Assembly (NCBI RefSeq): GCF_000805385.1
Contig: NZ_JTJW01000009.1
Location: 186,001 to 250,000 of the forward strand
Direction: 5' to 3'
From: Mycolicibacterium setense
GTDB taxonomy: Bacteria > Actinomycetota > Actinomycetes > Mycobacteriales > Mycobacteriaceae
Length of the DNA stretch: 64,000 nt
Shown one piece after another: positions 8,393 to 17,549 of the stretch. The number at the start of each line of letters is the position of its first letter. Within the stretch, counting starts at the first letter, position 1. A program made the translations under genes and the position numbers. The notes beneath the pieces were generated by a model. It ran no database searches, was not told the DNA's origin, and saw only the letters and a program-made list of their open reading frames with translations.

Positions 8393-10021
8393 TCAGGCCC
8401 CCATGTGCGGGTAGGTGTGATCGGTGGGCGGCACGAACGTCTCCTTGATGGAACGGGCTGAGGTCCACCGCAACAGGTTCAGCGCCGAGCCTGCCTTGTC
8501 GTTGGTGCCCGAGGCGCGTGATCCGCCGAACGGCTGCTGGCCGACGACCGCGCCGGTCGGCTTGTCGTTGATGTAGAAGTTGCCTGCCGTATGTCGCAGC
8601 CGGTCGGCGGCGGTGAGCACCGCCGCGCGATCGTCGGCGATCACCGCGCCGGTCAAGGCGTACTTCGACCCGGTGTCGACCACGCCGAGGATTCGTTCGT
8701 ACTCGGCATCCGGGTAGACGTGCACGGCCAGGATCGGACCGAAGTACTCGGTGGAGAACGCCTCGTCGCCGGGATCGTCGGACAGCAGGACCGTCGGCCG
8801 AACGAAATACCCTTCACTGTCGTCATATTCGCCGCCCGCGGCGATGGTGACTCCCGCGGCGCCCTTGGCGCGCTCGATCGCCGCGACGTTCTTGGCGAAG
8901 GAGCGCTCGTCGATCACCGCGCCTCCGTAGTTGCTCAGGTCGGTGACATCGCCGTATTTGAGGTCCGATGTGGCCGAGAGGAAGTCGTCGCCCATCTTGT
9001 TCCACACCGAACGCGGGATGAACGCCCGGGAGGCCGCCGAGCATTTCTGCCCCTGGTAGTCGAAGGCGCCGCGGATCATGGCTGTCCGCAGTACGTCTGG
9101 GCGGGCCGAGGCGTGGGCGACGATGAAGTCCTTGCCGCCTGTCTCGCCGACCAGCCGCGGGTAGGTGTGGTAGCGGTCGATATTCGCACCGACCGTGCGC
9201 CACAGGTGCTGGAAGGTGGCGGTCGATCCGGTGAAGTGGATGCCGGCCAGACGCGGATGAGCCAGCGCCACATCGGAAACCGCGATCCCGTCACCGGTCA
9301 CCAGGTTGATCACGCCGGGAGGCAGGCCGGCGGCCTCCAGCAGCTGCATGGTCAGGTACGCGGCGAAGGTCTGGGTGGGTGAGGGTTTCCACACCACGGT
9401 GTTGCCCATCAGGGCGGGCGCGGTGGGCAGGTTGCCGGCAATCGCGGTGAAGTTGAACGGGGTGATGGCGTAGACGAAGCCTTCGAGCGGCCGGTGGTCC
9501 GTGCGGTTCCACACACCCGGGCTGCTGACGGGCTGTTGGGCCAGGATCTGACGGGCGAATTCGACGTTGAACCGCCAGAAGTCGATCAGCTCGCAGGGCG
9601 CGTCGATCTCGGCCTGATAGGCGGTCTTGGACTGGCCGAGCATCGTGGCCGCGGCGATCTTCTCCCGCCACGGGCCGGACAGAAGGTCGGCCGCACGCAG
9701 GAACACCGCGGCGCGTTCGTCGAAGGGCATCGCCGCCCAGTCGTGCTTGGCGGCCAATGCGGCGTCGACGGCGGCGGTGGCCTCGGCGTGTTCGGCGTTG
9801 GTCAGCGTGCCCAACCGCGCGCTGTGGCGATGGGGCTGCACGACGTCGATGCGTGCGCCGCCGCCCATCGTGTGTTTGCCGCCTATGACATGCGGCAGGT
9901 CGATCGGGGCGCCGGCCAGTTCGTCGAGCGCGGTGCTGAGCCGGCCGCGTTCAACCGTCCCGGGTGCGTAATCGTGGACCGGCTCGTTGGCCGGCGAGGG
10001 AACGTCGGTGATGGCATCCAT
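8393..10021 (-). CDS. pruA: 1-pyrroline-5-carboxylate dehydrogenase
   Basis: A 542-residue aldehyde-dehydrogenase-superfamily enzyme that converts the glutamate semialdehyde from PruB to glutamate with NAD+. The catalytic segment YQGQKCSAASRAF contains the nucleophilic cysteine, and the general base lies in RLVGETGGKDF. The C-terminal QQPFGGSRASGTNDKAG region is characteristic of P5C dehydrogenases. It heads the pruA-pruB operon and is divergent from the PucR-type regulator, with an operator-like palindrome between the starts. Corresponds to Rv1187 (rocA). Confidence 0.95.
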   Translation of the reverse strand: MDAITDVPSPANEPVHDYAPGTVERGRLSTALDELAGAPIDLPHVIGGKHTMGGGARIDVVQPHRHSARLGTLTNAEHAEATAAVDAALAAKHDWAAMPFDERAAVFLRAADLLSGPWREKIAAATMLGQSKTAYQAEIDAPCELIDFWRFNVEFARQILAQQPVSSPGVWNRTDHRPLEGFVYAITPFNFTAIAGNLPTAPALMGNTVVWKPSPTQTFAAYLTMQLLEAAGLPPGVINLVTGDGIAVSDVALAHPRLAGIHFTGSTATFQHLWRTVGANIDRYHTYPRLVGETGGKDFIVAHASARPDVLRTAMIRGAFDYQGQKCSAASRAFIPRSVWNKMGDDFLSATSDLKYGDVTDLSNYGGAVIDERSFAKNVAAIERAKGAAGVTIAAGGEYDDSEGYFVRPTVLLSDDPGDEAFSTEYFGPILAVHVYPDAEYERILGVVDTGSKYALTGAVIADDRAAVLTAADRLRHTAGNFYINDKPTGAVVGQQPFGGSRASGTNDKAGSALNLLRWTSARSIKETFVPPTDHTYPHMGA

Positions 10022-10054
10022 GTGTCCAGAATCCCCGACGTGACGCGCGCAACA

Positions 10055-10072
10055 CTTGTCCGTTTGGACAAG
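10055..10072. promoter_or_regulatory. Palindromic operator candidate between pruA and pruC
   Basis: A perfect inverted repeat CTTGTCC-GTTT-GGACAAG lies in the 83-base interval between the divergent pruA and regulator start codons. Its position 33 bases from both genes is suitable for control of both. The regulator PruC of M. smegmatis is known to activate pruAB, so this is the natural candidate binding site; the assignment is inference. Confidence 0.55.
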
Positions 10073-10104
10073 CCTGATGCCAGGTATCGGTAGGATCGGA
10101 CAAT

Positions 10105-11703
10105 ATGCGGACGAGGGGCGTCAGCCTGGGCCAGCTGTTGTTGGCGCTGGACGCCACGCTGGTGCAGCTGGTGCGGGCACCGCGTGGCCTCGACCTGCCC
10201 GTGGCCTCGGCGGCGCTGATCGATTCCGACGATGTGCGCCTGGGGTTGGCGCCGTCGGCGGGAGCTGCCGATGTGTTCTTTCTGCTCGGGGTCTCGGGGG
10301 ACGATGCGCTGCGCTGGGTCGAGCAGCAGAGTGCGCGGCGCGCGCCCACCGCGGTCTTCATGAAGGAGCCGTCGGCAGCGTTGGTGAGCCGGGCAGCGGC
10401 CGCCGGCACCGCGGTGGTCGCCGTCGATCCGCGGGCTCGCTGGGAGCGGCTCTACCGATTGGTCAACCACGTTTTCGAGCATCACGGCGACGGTGCGCTA
10501 CACGATTCGGGCACCGATCTGTTCGGCTTGGCCCAATCGGTGGCCGAACGCACCCACGGCATGGTCAGCATCGAGGACGACCAGTCACACGTGCTGGCCT
10601 ACTCGGCCTCCAGCGACGAAGCCGACGAGTTGCGGCGGTTGTCGATTCTCGGCCGGGCGGGCCCGCCGGAGCACCTGGCCTGGATCGCGCAATGGGGAAT
10701 CTTCGATGCGCTGCGCTCCCGCCCGGAGGCGGTACGGGTGGCCGAGCGCCCCGAACTCGGATTGCGTCCCCGGTTGGCGATCGGCATCTTCGCACCGGCG
10801 GTCGACGAGCGTCGGGCCCCCGCCTTCGTCGGGACCATCTGGGTGCAGCAAGGCAGCCGTCCGTTCGCCGAAGATGCCGAGGAGGTGCTGCGCGGCGCCG
10901 CGGTGCTCGCCGGGCGCATCATCGCCCGGCTGGCCGCGACCCCGTCGACGCATGCGGTGCGGGTGCAGGAACTGCTGGGGTTGGGCGAGGCGGACGCTCC
11001 CGTCGAGATCGAGCTGATCGCCAGGGAACTGGGGGTGGCCGTCGACGGGCGAGCGGCGGTGATCGGGTTCGACAGCCGCGCCGAAGGCGCGAGAAATGCC
11101 GGCGGGCCGCCCGACACCCGGCTGGCCGATGTTCTGGCGTTGAGCGCCAGCGCTTTCCGTCATGACGCACAGATGGCCTCGGTGGGTTCACGGGTCTATG
11201 TGCTGTTTCCGAGCACCGGCAAGGCGGTGACTTCGTGGGTGCGGGGCACCGTGGCGGCGCTGCGCGCAGAGTTGGGTCTGCAGTTGCACGCGGTGGTCGC
11301 CAGCCCCGTGGCCGGTTTGTCCGGTGCCGCCGACGCCCGGGCCGATGTGGACCGGGTGCTCGACACCGCCGAGCGCCACCCCGGAACGCTGGCCGCGGTC
11401 ACCTCACTGGCCGAGGCGCGCACTGCAGTCCTGCTCGACGAGATCGTCACCGCCGTCGCGGCCGACGAGCGGCTGATCGACCCACGGGTGCGAACGTTGC
11501 GGGCCGACGAACCGGGGCTGGCCGAAACCTTGAGTGTGTATCTGGATTGCTTCGGCGATGTCGCGGCGGCGGCACAACATCTGCACGTGCACCCCAACAC
11601 CGTTCGCTACCGGATCCGCCGGGTCGAACAGTTGTTGGGGGCGTCGCTCAACGATGCGGATGTGCGCCTCCTGCTCTCGTTGAGCCTGCGCGCCACCGCC
11701 TGA
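10105..11703 (+). CDS. pruC: PucR-family transcriptional regulator of proline catabolism
   Basis: A 532-residue regulator. The C-terminus carries the PucR helix-turn-helix (VYLDCFGDVAAAAQHLHVHP, then NTVRYRIRRVEQLLG, about residues 472-510). The central part resembles the GGDEF-like/CdaR domain of this family, and the N-terminal part is a probable sensing domain. It corresponds to Rv1186c and to M. smegmatis PruC, a positive regulator of pruAB. Divergence from pruA, with a palindrome between them, supports the same role here. The function is inferred from family and context. Confidence 0.88.
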   Translation: MRTRGVSLGQLLLALDATLVQLVRAPRGLDLPVASAALIDSDDVRLGLAPSAGAADVFFLLGVSGDDALRWVEQQSARRAPTAVFMKEPSAALVSRAAAAGTAVVAVDPRARWERLYRLVNHVFEHHGDGALHDSGTDLFGLAQSVAERTHGMVSIEDDQSHVLAYSASSDEADELRRLSILGRAGPPEHLAWIAQWGIFDALRSRPEAVRVAERPELGLRPRLAIGIFAPAVDERRAPAFVGTIWVQQGSRPFAEDAEEVLRGAAVLAGRIIARLAATPSTHAVRVQELLGLGEADAPVEIELIARELGVAVDGRAAVIGFDSRAEGARNAGGPPDTRLADVLALSASAFRHDAQMASVGSRVYVLFPSTGKAVTSWVRGTVAALRAELGLQLHAVVASPVAGLSGAADARADVDRVLDTAERHPGTLAAVTSLAEARTAVLLDEIVTAVAADERLIDPRVRTLRADEPGLAETLSVYLDCFGDVAAAAQHLHVHPNTVRYRIRRVEQLLGASLNDADVRLLLSLSLRATA

Positions 11704-11794
11704 GCCGAGGCCCGAAACTGGTGCATTCGGCGGTCCCGTTCGCCCCTGACAATGGCATCGGGAGTGTCACGACGGGTTCGACGAGGGGGTCATC

Positions 11795-12370
11795 ATGCTG
11801 GCGCTGGGCATTCTGTGCTTCGTACTTGCCGCCGTGCTGGCGTACTTCGCGTTTCAGCCCAAACTCGCCTTCTACCTCGACGAGGGGTGGAAGTTCCGCG
11901 ACCGTACCGAGCCGTCGGACACCTACGTCGCGGTCAACGGGGTCGGGCGGATCATCGGCGCGGTCGTGGCCGTGGTCGTGGGCATCGCCTGCATCGGGCA
12001 GTACTTCGGCGAGAAGGGCGATGAGCGGGCCGAGCAGGAGCAAACCGACCTGTATGCCGCAGCACAGCAACGATGCGAGACACAGGTCCGTCCGCGGTTC
12101 AATCAGACCATCAAGTGGGACAACGGGAAGATCGCCAATCACCAAGAAGTACAGGCACTTGCCGACGAGCTCAAGGTCGAGATCGAGTTCGTCAAGGACG
12201 CGGTACGCAGGCTCGGCGACCAGCCCAGCACCCCGACGGAAAACATGTGGGTGCGCGACCGCGCGCTGCCGAAGTACCACAACATGCTGCTCTACTACCA
12301 CGGCGGCCTGCAGAGCCTGGGGAAATCGCAGCAGCTCACCAAATGTTCCATGGCTCGCCCGCCGGTCTGA
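11795..12370 (+). CDS. Membrane protein with two N-terminal helices, function unknown
   Basis: A 191-residue protein with one hydrophobic helix at residues 3-20 (LALGILCFVLAAVLAYFAF) and a second at about 51-69 (GRIIGAVVAVVVGIACIG). The rest is a hydrophilic, partly helical domain, probably exposed to one side of the membrane. A GAGGGGG sequence just upstream can serve as ribosome-binding site. The layout resembles DUF6199-type small actinobacterial membrane proteins, but I do not recognise it with certainty. It lies between pruC and the carotenoid oxygenase gene on the same strand. Confidence 0.65.
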   Translation: MLALGILCFVLAAVLAYFAFQPKLAFYLDEGWKFRDRTEPSDTYVAVNGVGRIIGAVVAVVVGIACIGQYFGEKGDERAEQEQTDLYAAAQQRCETQVRPRFNQTIKWDNGKIANHQEVQALADELKVEIEFVKDAVRRLGDQPSTPTENMWVRDRALPKYHNMLLYYHGGLQSLGKSQQLTKCSMARPPV

Positions 12371-12459
12371 TCGGCAACGGCGCTGTCCATCGTTCGGTTG
12401 ACAGACGAATCAGCCGTGAAGTCGTCGCGCGGAAGCGACCGACGGGGCACCGTAGGGGT

Positions 12460-13956
12460 ATGACTACCGAAGCGGTTCAGCAGGAATCCGAGCATCCCTT
12501 CCTCAGCGGGAACTTCGCGCCGGTGCACGACGAGGTGACCGTCACCGACCTGACGGTCACCGGAACCATCCCGGACTATCTCGACGGGCGCTATCTGCGC
12601 ACCGGGCCCAACCCACTGCGAGCTCCCGACCCGCGGCACCACCACTGGTTCCTGGGCGACGGCATGGCGCACGGCATCCGGCTGCGCGACGGCGCGGCCA
12701 CCTGGTACCGGAATCGCTGGGTCCGGTCGAGCTCGGTGGCGCGCGAGCTCGGCGAGAAATGGGCCGGCGGCGCGCACGCGGGCGGATTCGACTTTCCCGC
12801 CAACACCAACATCATCGGCCATGCCGGCAAGACCCTGGTCCTCACCGAGGCGGGTGCGCGGCCGTATGAACTCACCGACCGGCTCGACACCGTTGGCCCG
12901 TCCGACTTCTGCGGCACACTGTTCGGTGGGTTTACCGCCCACCCCAAGCACGATCCGAAAACCGGTGAGCTGCACGCTGTCTCATACAACCCGCTGCGCG
13001 GCAACCTGGTGAGCTACTCCGTGACCGGCGTGGACGGCAGGGTCCGGCGCACCGTCGACATCGCCCTGCGCGCACAGACGATGATGCATGACTTCACGTT
13101 GACCGAGAAGTATGTGGTGCTCTACGACCTTCCGGTGCTGCTCGACCTGGCCGGCATGGTCAAGAGCGCTCCGGCGCGCGCCGCGGCGCGGCTGCTCACC
13201 GGCTTCGCCGCCCGCCATGCGGCCCCGGATTTCGTACTCCGCGCAGCGATGCGCGGGTCCGAACGCGCCCCGCTGCCCACGACGGCCATGCCCTACCGTT
13301 GGGCGCCCGAGCATGGCGCCCGGATCGGCCTACTGCCACGCGAGGGCGCTGCCGCTGACATCCGGTGGTTCGACATCCCGCCGTGCTACGTGTTCCACGC
13401 CCTCAACGGTTACGACCAGACCGGTCCCGACGGCGAGCAGGTGGTGCTCGACGTGGTCCGGCATCCCGCGGTGTTCACCACCGGCGACCGTTTGTTCACC
13501 GATTCGATCACGTTGGACCGCTGGACCATTGATCTTCGCACCGGCCGGGTACACGAGCAGCGACTCGACGACTCCACCCAGGAATTCCCGCGCGTGGATG
13601 ACCGCCTCACCGGACTGCCGCACCGGTACGGCTACACCGTCAGCCTCCCATCGGAACCCGACGCGGCGCCGGCCGCCATCCTGCGCCACGACCTGCGCGA
13701 CGGCACCACCGAACGGGTCGGCTTCGGACCCGGGCGCGAACCGGGCGAGTTCGTCTTCGTCCCGTCCGGTCCGGACGCCGGCGAGAACGACGGAGTCTTG
13801 ATGGGTTTCGTCTACGACCGTGCGGAGAACCGCAGCGATCTCGTGATGCTCGACGGGCAGAGCCTGGCACCCGTTGCCACCGTGCATATTCCGGTGCGGG
13901 TTCCGCACGGCTTCCACGGCAATTGGGTGGCCGCCGAGGATCCGTCCGCCCGCTAG
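12460..13956 (+). CDS. Carotenoid oxygenase family protein
   Basis: A 498-residue retinal-pigment-epithelium-65/carotenoid-cleavage family enzyme that uses Fe(II) held by four histidines to split carotenoid or stilbenoid double bonds. The expected histidine segments are all present: GFTAHPKHD, TMMHDFTLT, PPCYVFHALNG and the C-terminal VPHGFHGNWV. The start is placed at ATG 12460 (MTTEAVQQESEH); the frame is open further upstream but overlaps the preceding gene. A histidine kinase gene starts 9 bases after its stop, so enzyme and two-component system are probably co-transcribed. Related to the M. tuberculosis Rv0654 family. Confidence 0.9.
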   Translation: MTTEAVQQESEHPFLSGNFAPVHDEVTVTDLTVTGTIPDYLDGRYLRTGPNPLRAPDPRHHHWFLGDGMAHGIRLRDGAATWYRNRWVRSSSVARELGEKWAGGAHAGGFDFPANTNIIGHAGKTLVLTEAGARPYELTDRLDTVGPSDFCGTLFGGFTAHPKHDPKTGELHAVSYNPLRGNLVSYSVTGVDGRVRRTVDIALRAQTMMHDFTLTEKYVVLYDLPVLLDLAGMVKSAPARAAARLLTGFAARHAAPDFVLRAAMRGSERAPLPTTAMPYRWAPEHGARIGLLPREGAAADIRWFDIPPCYVFHALNGYDQTGPDGEQVVLDVVRHPAVFTTGDRLFTDSITLDRWTIDLRTGRVHEQRLDDSTQEFPRVDDRLTGLPHRYGYTVSLPSEPDAAPAAILRHDLRDGTTERVGFGPGREPGEFVFVPSGPDAGENDGVLMGFVYDRAENRSDLVMLDGQSLAPVATVHIPVRVPHGFHGNWVAAEDPSAR

Positions 13957-13965
13957 CATCGGCAG

Positions 13966-15186
13966 ATGACCGAAACCGGTCCCACCTCAAGCTCTGATCC
14001 GAGGTCCGCCGTCGGCGAGCCGTCGGACTGGCACTGGATGTGGGAGGCCTACGTCTGCGGCCTGTGTATCGCGGCGATTCTCGCGGTCGTGTTGCTGCGA
14101 ACCACATTGGGCGGCAACGTTCCGGTGGCCTGCGGCGCGCTCGCCGCGATGGTGCTGATAGTTCTGATGTTCGGGCGCAACGTCATTCACGATGCCGATC
14201 CGGTCGCGGGCCCGGTGCGTGCTCGCACGGCGACGTTTGTGGCGGTGATGATCGGCCTGTGGCTCATCGCTGTGTTGGCAGCGGCGCCGGCGGTCGCCGC
14301 CATTCCGGCGCTCTACCCGCTCATCTTCGCCACGCTGCCGCTGACGGCGGCATTGACGCTCACCTTCCTGGTCACCCTGGCGCCGCTGGGCCTTGCCATC
14401 GCGAGCCACGGGCCGGGGTGGCCGAGCCTGCCCGCGGTCGCTGCGGTGACTCTGGTGGGCGCGGTGGCCGCCCCCGTGATCGGCACGACGATCATGACGA
14501 CCATGCGCCAGCGGCAGCAGTTGACCGATACGGTCGCCGAGCTCGCGGCCAGCCGCGCGCAGCTGGCCGCGCTGTCGCGCCAGGCCGGCGTGGCCGCGGA
14601 GCGGGAGCGGCTGGCCCGCGAGATCCACGACACCCTCGCCCAGGGGTTCACCAGCATCGTGGCGCTGGCCCAGGCCGTGCAGGCCGAGAGCGCGAGCGAT
14701 CCGAAAGCGGCCGCCCGCCACGTCGAGTTGATTCGCAACACCGCGCGCGACAACTTGGCCGAGGCACGCACCATGGTGACCCGGCTGACGCCGGCGGCAT
14801 TGGCGGACGGCACCTTGTCCGCCGCGCTGCGCCGCCAGGCCGAGGGCCTCGCCGCGGAGACCGGCATCGCCGTCGACGTACGGATCGACGACGACGTGCC
14901 GCAGCTGGGCATGGCCACGGATGTGGTGTTGCTGCGCAGCGCACAGGAGGCGATGGCCAACGTGCGCCGGCATTCCCAGGCCACCGAGCTCCACGTGCGG
15001 CTGCAGGCGACCCCCGGCGAAGTACGACTGTCCTTGTCCGACAACGGTATCGGCCTGCAATCCGATCATGCCGACGGGTTCGGCCTACGCGGCATGCGGG
15101 CCCGGCTGGACCAGGTCGGTGGCACGTTGACACTGTCCACGCCCGAGGGTGGCGGCGTGCGGGTCGTGGTGGCGGTGCCGGTATGA
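13966..15186 (+). CDS. NarL-type sensor histidine kinase
   Basis: A 406-residue membrane sensor kinase. The N-terminal half has five to six hydrophobic segments (about residues 27-172) with little extracytoplasmic loop, suggesting intramembrane sensing. The HisKA_3 dimerisation domain contains the phospho-acceptor His221 in LAREIHDTLAQGF, and the HATPase_c domain contains the N-box region (LLRSAQEAMANVRRHS) and the glycine box (LSDNGIG, then GFGLRGMRARL). Its stop overlaps the start of the response regulator by 4 bases. The signal is unknown; the upstream carotenoid oxygenase is in the same probable operon. Confidence 0.92.
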   Translation: MTETGPTSSSDPRSAVGEPSDWHWMWEAYVCGLCIAAILAVVLLRTTLGGNVPVACGALAAMVLIVLMFGRNVIHDADPVAGPVRARTATFVAVMIGLWLIAVLAAAPAVAAIPALYPLIFATLPLTAALTLTFLVTLAPLGLAIASHGPGWPSLPAVAAVTLVGAVAAPVIGTTIMTTMRQRQQLTDTVAELAASRAQLAALSRQAGVAAERERLAREIHDTLAQGFTSIVALAQAVQAESASDPKAAARHVELIRNTARDNLAEARTMVTRLTPAALADGTLSAALRRQAEGLAAETGIAVDVRIDDDVPQLGMATDVVLLRSAQEAMANVRRHSQATELHVRLQATPGEVRLSLSDNGIGLQSDHADGFGLRGMRARLDQVGGTLTLSTPEGGGVRVVVAVPV

Positions 15187-15800
15187 CGACCGTGCTGCTG
15201 GTCGACGACCACCCGGTGGTTCGCGAGGGACTGCGCGGCATGATCGAAGCCGAGGACGACCTGACCGTGATCGGTGAGGCCGGTTCCGGTGCGGAGGCGA
15301 TCGCGCTGGCCCACACGCTGCGCCCCGACGTCATCCTGATGGACCTACGGATGCCCGGGATCGACGGCGTCACCGCGACCGCGCGCATCCTGGCCGACAA
15401 TCCGTCCACCCACATCGTCGTCGTCACGACCTACGAGAGCGACACCGACATCCTCCGCGCCGTCGAGGCCGGGGCAACGGGCTATCTGCTCAAGGACGCG
15501 TCACGCGCCGAGTTGGCCAGCGCCGTACGCGACGCCGCGCGTGGCAAGACCGTGCTCGCACCGGGAGTCGCCGATCGATTGGTGAATGCGGTCCGCTCAC
15601 CGTCGGTCACGCTGTCAGCACGCGAGGCGCAGGTGCTGGGGCTGGTCGCCACAGGTGCCACCAACGCCGATATCGGCCACGCCCTGCACATCAGCGAGGC
15701 CACGGTGAAGACGCATCTGCTGCGCGCGTTTCACAAACTCGGGGTGTCCGACCGCACGGCGGCGGTCACCACAGCGATGTCGCTGGGACTGCTCGGCTGA
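15183..15800 (+). CDS. NarL/LuxR-type response regulator
   Basis: A 205-residue response regulator. The receiver domain has acidic residues DDH (8-10), the phospho-acceptor Asp54 in ILMDLRMPG and the conserved lysine in GYLLKDAS. The C-terminal LuxR-type helix-turn-helix is clear (LSAREAQVLGLVATGATNAD, then ISEATVKTHLLRAFHKLGV). It overlaps the kinase gene by the ATGA arrangement and is certainly its partner. Targets are not known; the carotenoid oxygenase gene upstream is the nearest candidate. Confidence 0.94.
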   Translation: MTTVLLVDDHPVVREGLRGMIEAEDDLTVIGEAGSGAEAIALAHTLRPDVILMDLRMPGIDGVTATARILADNPSTHIVVVTTYESDTDILRAVEAGATGYLLKDASRAELASAVRDAARGKTVLAPGVADRLVNAVRSPSVTLSAREAQVLGLVATGATNADIGHALHISEATVKTHLLRAFHKLGVSDRTAAVTTAMSLGLLG

Positions 15801-15808
15801 CAGCCGCC

Positions 15809-15865
15809 GAACCTGAAGTTATGTACGACTTTCCGCCGAAATTACGCACATAAGCTCAGGTTCGA
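15809..15865. repeat. Intergenic inverted repeat (copy B), probable bidirectional terminator
   Basis: Arms 15809-15828 and 15846-15865 are complementary at 17 of 20 positions around a 17-base loop. The element fills the 68-base gap between the convergent response-regulator and dapC genes. It shares the loop and right-arm pattern with copy A at 3038-3096. Confidence 0.6.
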
Positions 15866-15868
15866 GCC

Positions 15869-16969
15869 TTACGAAAGCCGCGCGACGGCAGCGGCGATGC
15901 GCTCGTCCGTCGCTGTCAGCGCGATCCGCACGTACTGCGCCCCGGCCGGACCGTAGAACTCACCCGGCGCCGCCAGGATCCCACGCTCGGCCAACCACTT
16001 GACCGTGTCGCGGCACGGCTCGCCGCGGGTCGCCCACAGGTACAGGCCGGCCTCCGAGTGCTCCACGGTGAAACCGGCTCCCTGCAGTGCAGGCAACAGC
16101 ACCGCACGACGCTTCGCGTAGCGCTCGCGCTGGACAGCCTCGTGCTCGTCGTCGTCGAGGGCCGCCACCATCGCGGACTGCACCGGTGTCGGCACGATCA
16201 TCCCGGCATGCTTGCGCACCGCGAGCAGTTCGGCCACCACGGCAGGATCGCCCGCGACGAAACCAGCGCGGTAGCCGGCCAGCGAAGATGTCTTGGACAG
16301 CGAGTGCACGGCCAGCAGTCCGGTGTGGTCGCCGTCGGAGACCGATGGGTGCAGCACGCTCAGCGGCTCCGCGTCCCAGCTCAGGCCCAGGTAGCACTCG
16401 TCGGAGGCGATCAGCACTCCACGCTCGCGGGCCCATGACACCACCTTGCGCAGATGGTCCACGCCGAGCACCCGACCGGTGGGGTTACTGGGCGAGTTCA
16501 GATAGATCAGCGCGGGACGCTGCGGGCCCAGCTGTGTCAGGGAATCGGCGCGTAGCACCTGCGCCCCCGCCAGCAGCGCACCCACCTCATAGGTGGGGTA
16601 GGCCAGTTCGGGGACGACGACGGTATCGCCGGGTCCGATCGCCAGCAGGGTCGGCAGCCAGGCGATCAGCTCCTTGGTGCCGATCACGGGCAGCACGGCG
16701 TCCGGCGCCAGGCCGGTGATGCCGTAGCGGCGTCGCAGTGCCGATTCGGCGGAGGCACGGAGGGCGGGCGTACCGGCAGTCGTCGGGTATCCGGGAGACG
16801 AGCTGGCAGCGGCCAGCGCGTCCCGGATCACCGGCGCGACCGGGTCTACCGGCGTTCCTACCGAAAGATCGACGATTCCGTCGGGGTGCGAGCGAGCCAG
16901 AGCCGTGACGTCGGCCAGGGTGTCCCACGGGAACTCTGGCAGTGCCGCCGAACGACGCTGTCGCACCAC
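15869..16969 (-). CDS. dapC: Succinyldiaminopimelate transaminase, DapC-type aminotransferase
   Basis: A 366-residue class I/II PLP-dependent aminotransferase. The PLP lysine lies in VHSLSKTSSLAGYRAGF, the phosphate-site asparagine in YLNSPSNPTGR, and the aspartate region in IASDECYLGLSW. The actinobacterial DapC type converts N-succinyl-2-amino-6-ketopimelate to N-succinyl-LL-diaminopimelate, the step between DapD and DapE. It corresponds to Rv1178, beside fdxC as here. M. tuberculosis has a second candidate for this reaction (Rv0858c), so the pathway role is likely but not exclusive. Confidence 0.85.
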   Translation of the reverse strand: MVRQRRSAALPEFPWDTLADVTALARSHPDGIVDLSVGTPVDPVAPVIRDALAAASSSPGYPTTAGTPALRASAESALRRRYGITGLAPDAVLPVIGTKELIAWLPTLLAIGPGDTVVVPELAYPTYEVGALLAGAQVLRADSLTQLGPQRPALIYLNSPSNPTGRVLGVDHLRKVVSWARERGVLIASDECYLGLSWDAEPLSVLHPSVSDGDHTGLLAVHSLSKTSSLAGYRAGFVAGDPAVVAELLAVRKHAGMIVPTPVQSAMVAALDDDEHEAVQRERYAKRRAVLLPALQGAGFTVEHSEAGLYLWATRGEPCRDTVKWLAERGILAAPGEFYGPAGAQYVRIALTATDERIAAAVARLS

Positions 16970-16998
16970 GTCAGTCTCGAAGCCGGTTTCGACCGTGC

Positions 16999-17322
16999 TC
17001 AGTCCTCAGCCTTGGCCGGCAGGTCCTTGATGGCCTGCGGGTCGTTGTCGGTCTCGCCGACCTTGGAAGCGCCGCCGGGGGAACCCAACTCGGAGAAGAA
17101 GTCGGCGTTGGCCTGCGCGTAGCTGCTCCACTGGTCCGGGACGTCATCTTCGTAGTAGATGGCCTCGACCGGGCAGACGGGTTCGCATGCGCCGCAGTCC
17201 ACACACTCGTCGGGGTGGATGTACAGCATGCGTGCACCCTCGTAGATGCAGTCGACCGGGCACTCCTCGATACATGCCTTGTCTTTGACGTCGACGCAGG
17301 GTTCGGCAATGACGTACGTCAC
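16999..17322 (-). CDS. fdxC: 7Fe ferredoxin FdxC
   Basis: A 107-residue soluble ferredoxin. With the GTG start at 17320-17322 (VTYVIAEPCVDVKDK), preceded by a GGAGAG ribosome-binding site, its length equals that of M. tuberculosis FdxC (Rv1177). The cysteine pattern C9-x7-C17-x3-CP binds a [3Fe-4S] cluster and C40-x2-C43-x2-C46-x3-CP a [4Fe-4S] cluster. It is an electron carrier for reductases and oxygenases. The gene is 29 bases upstream of dapC on the same strand, so the two are probably one transcript. Confidence 0.95.
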   Translation of the reverse strand: MTYVIAEPCVDVKDKACIEECPVDCIYEGARMLYIHPDECVDCGACEPVCPVEAIYYEDDVPDQWSSYAQANADFFSELGSPGGASKVGETDNDPQAIKDLPAKAED

Positions 17323-17549
17323 TGATGTCTCTCCTGTCCAGTGGGCTGCTGGGCTCGGTGGTCGGGACTCTGATGAGTCGACGTCACAGTATGCGTTGCC
17401 CATACTTGGACGCTCGTCTCAGTGTGCCCTAACTTCACGCACCGCCCATTTAAGGGTGGCGCGTGGTAACTGATACTAAACGTCGCAGATACCCCTCGCC
17501 TAGTCGCCACGGTCGATTACTTGGACCCCCGACAATGGCAGGCAATTAG

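Noticed and set aside
14040..15800. Apparent 586-codon protein fusing kinase-region sequence to the response regulator
   Set aside because: Its first part reads the kinase gene out of frame. The real arrangement is two genes overlapping by ATGA at 15183-15186.
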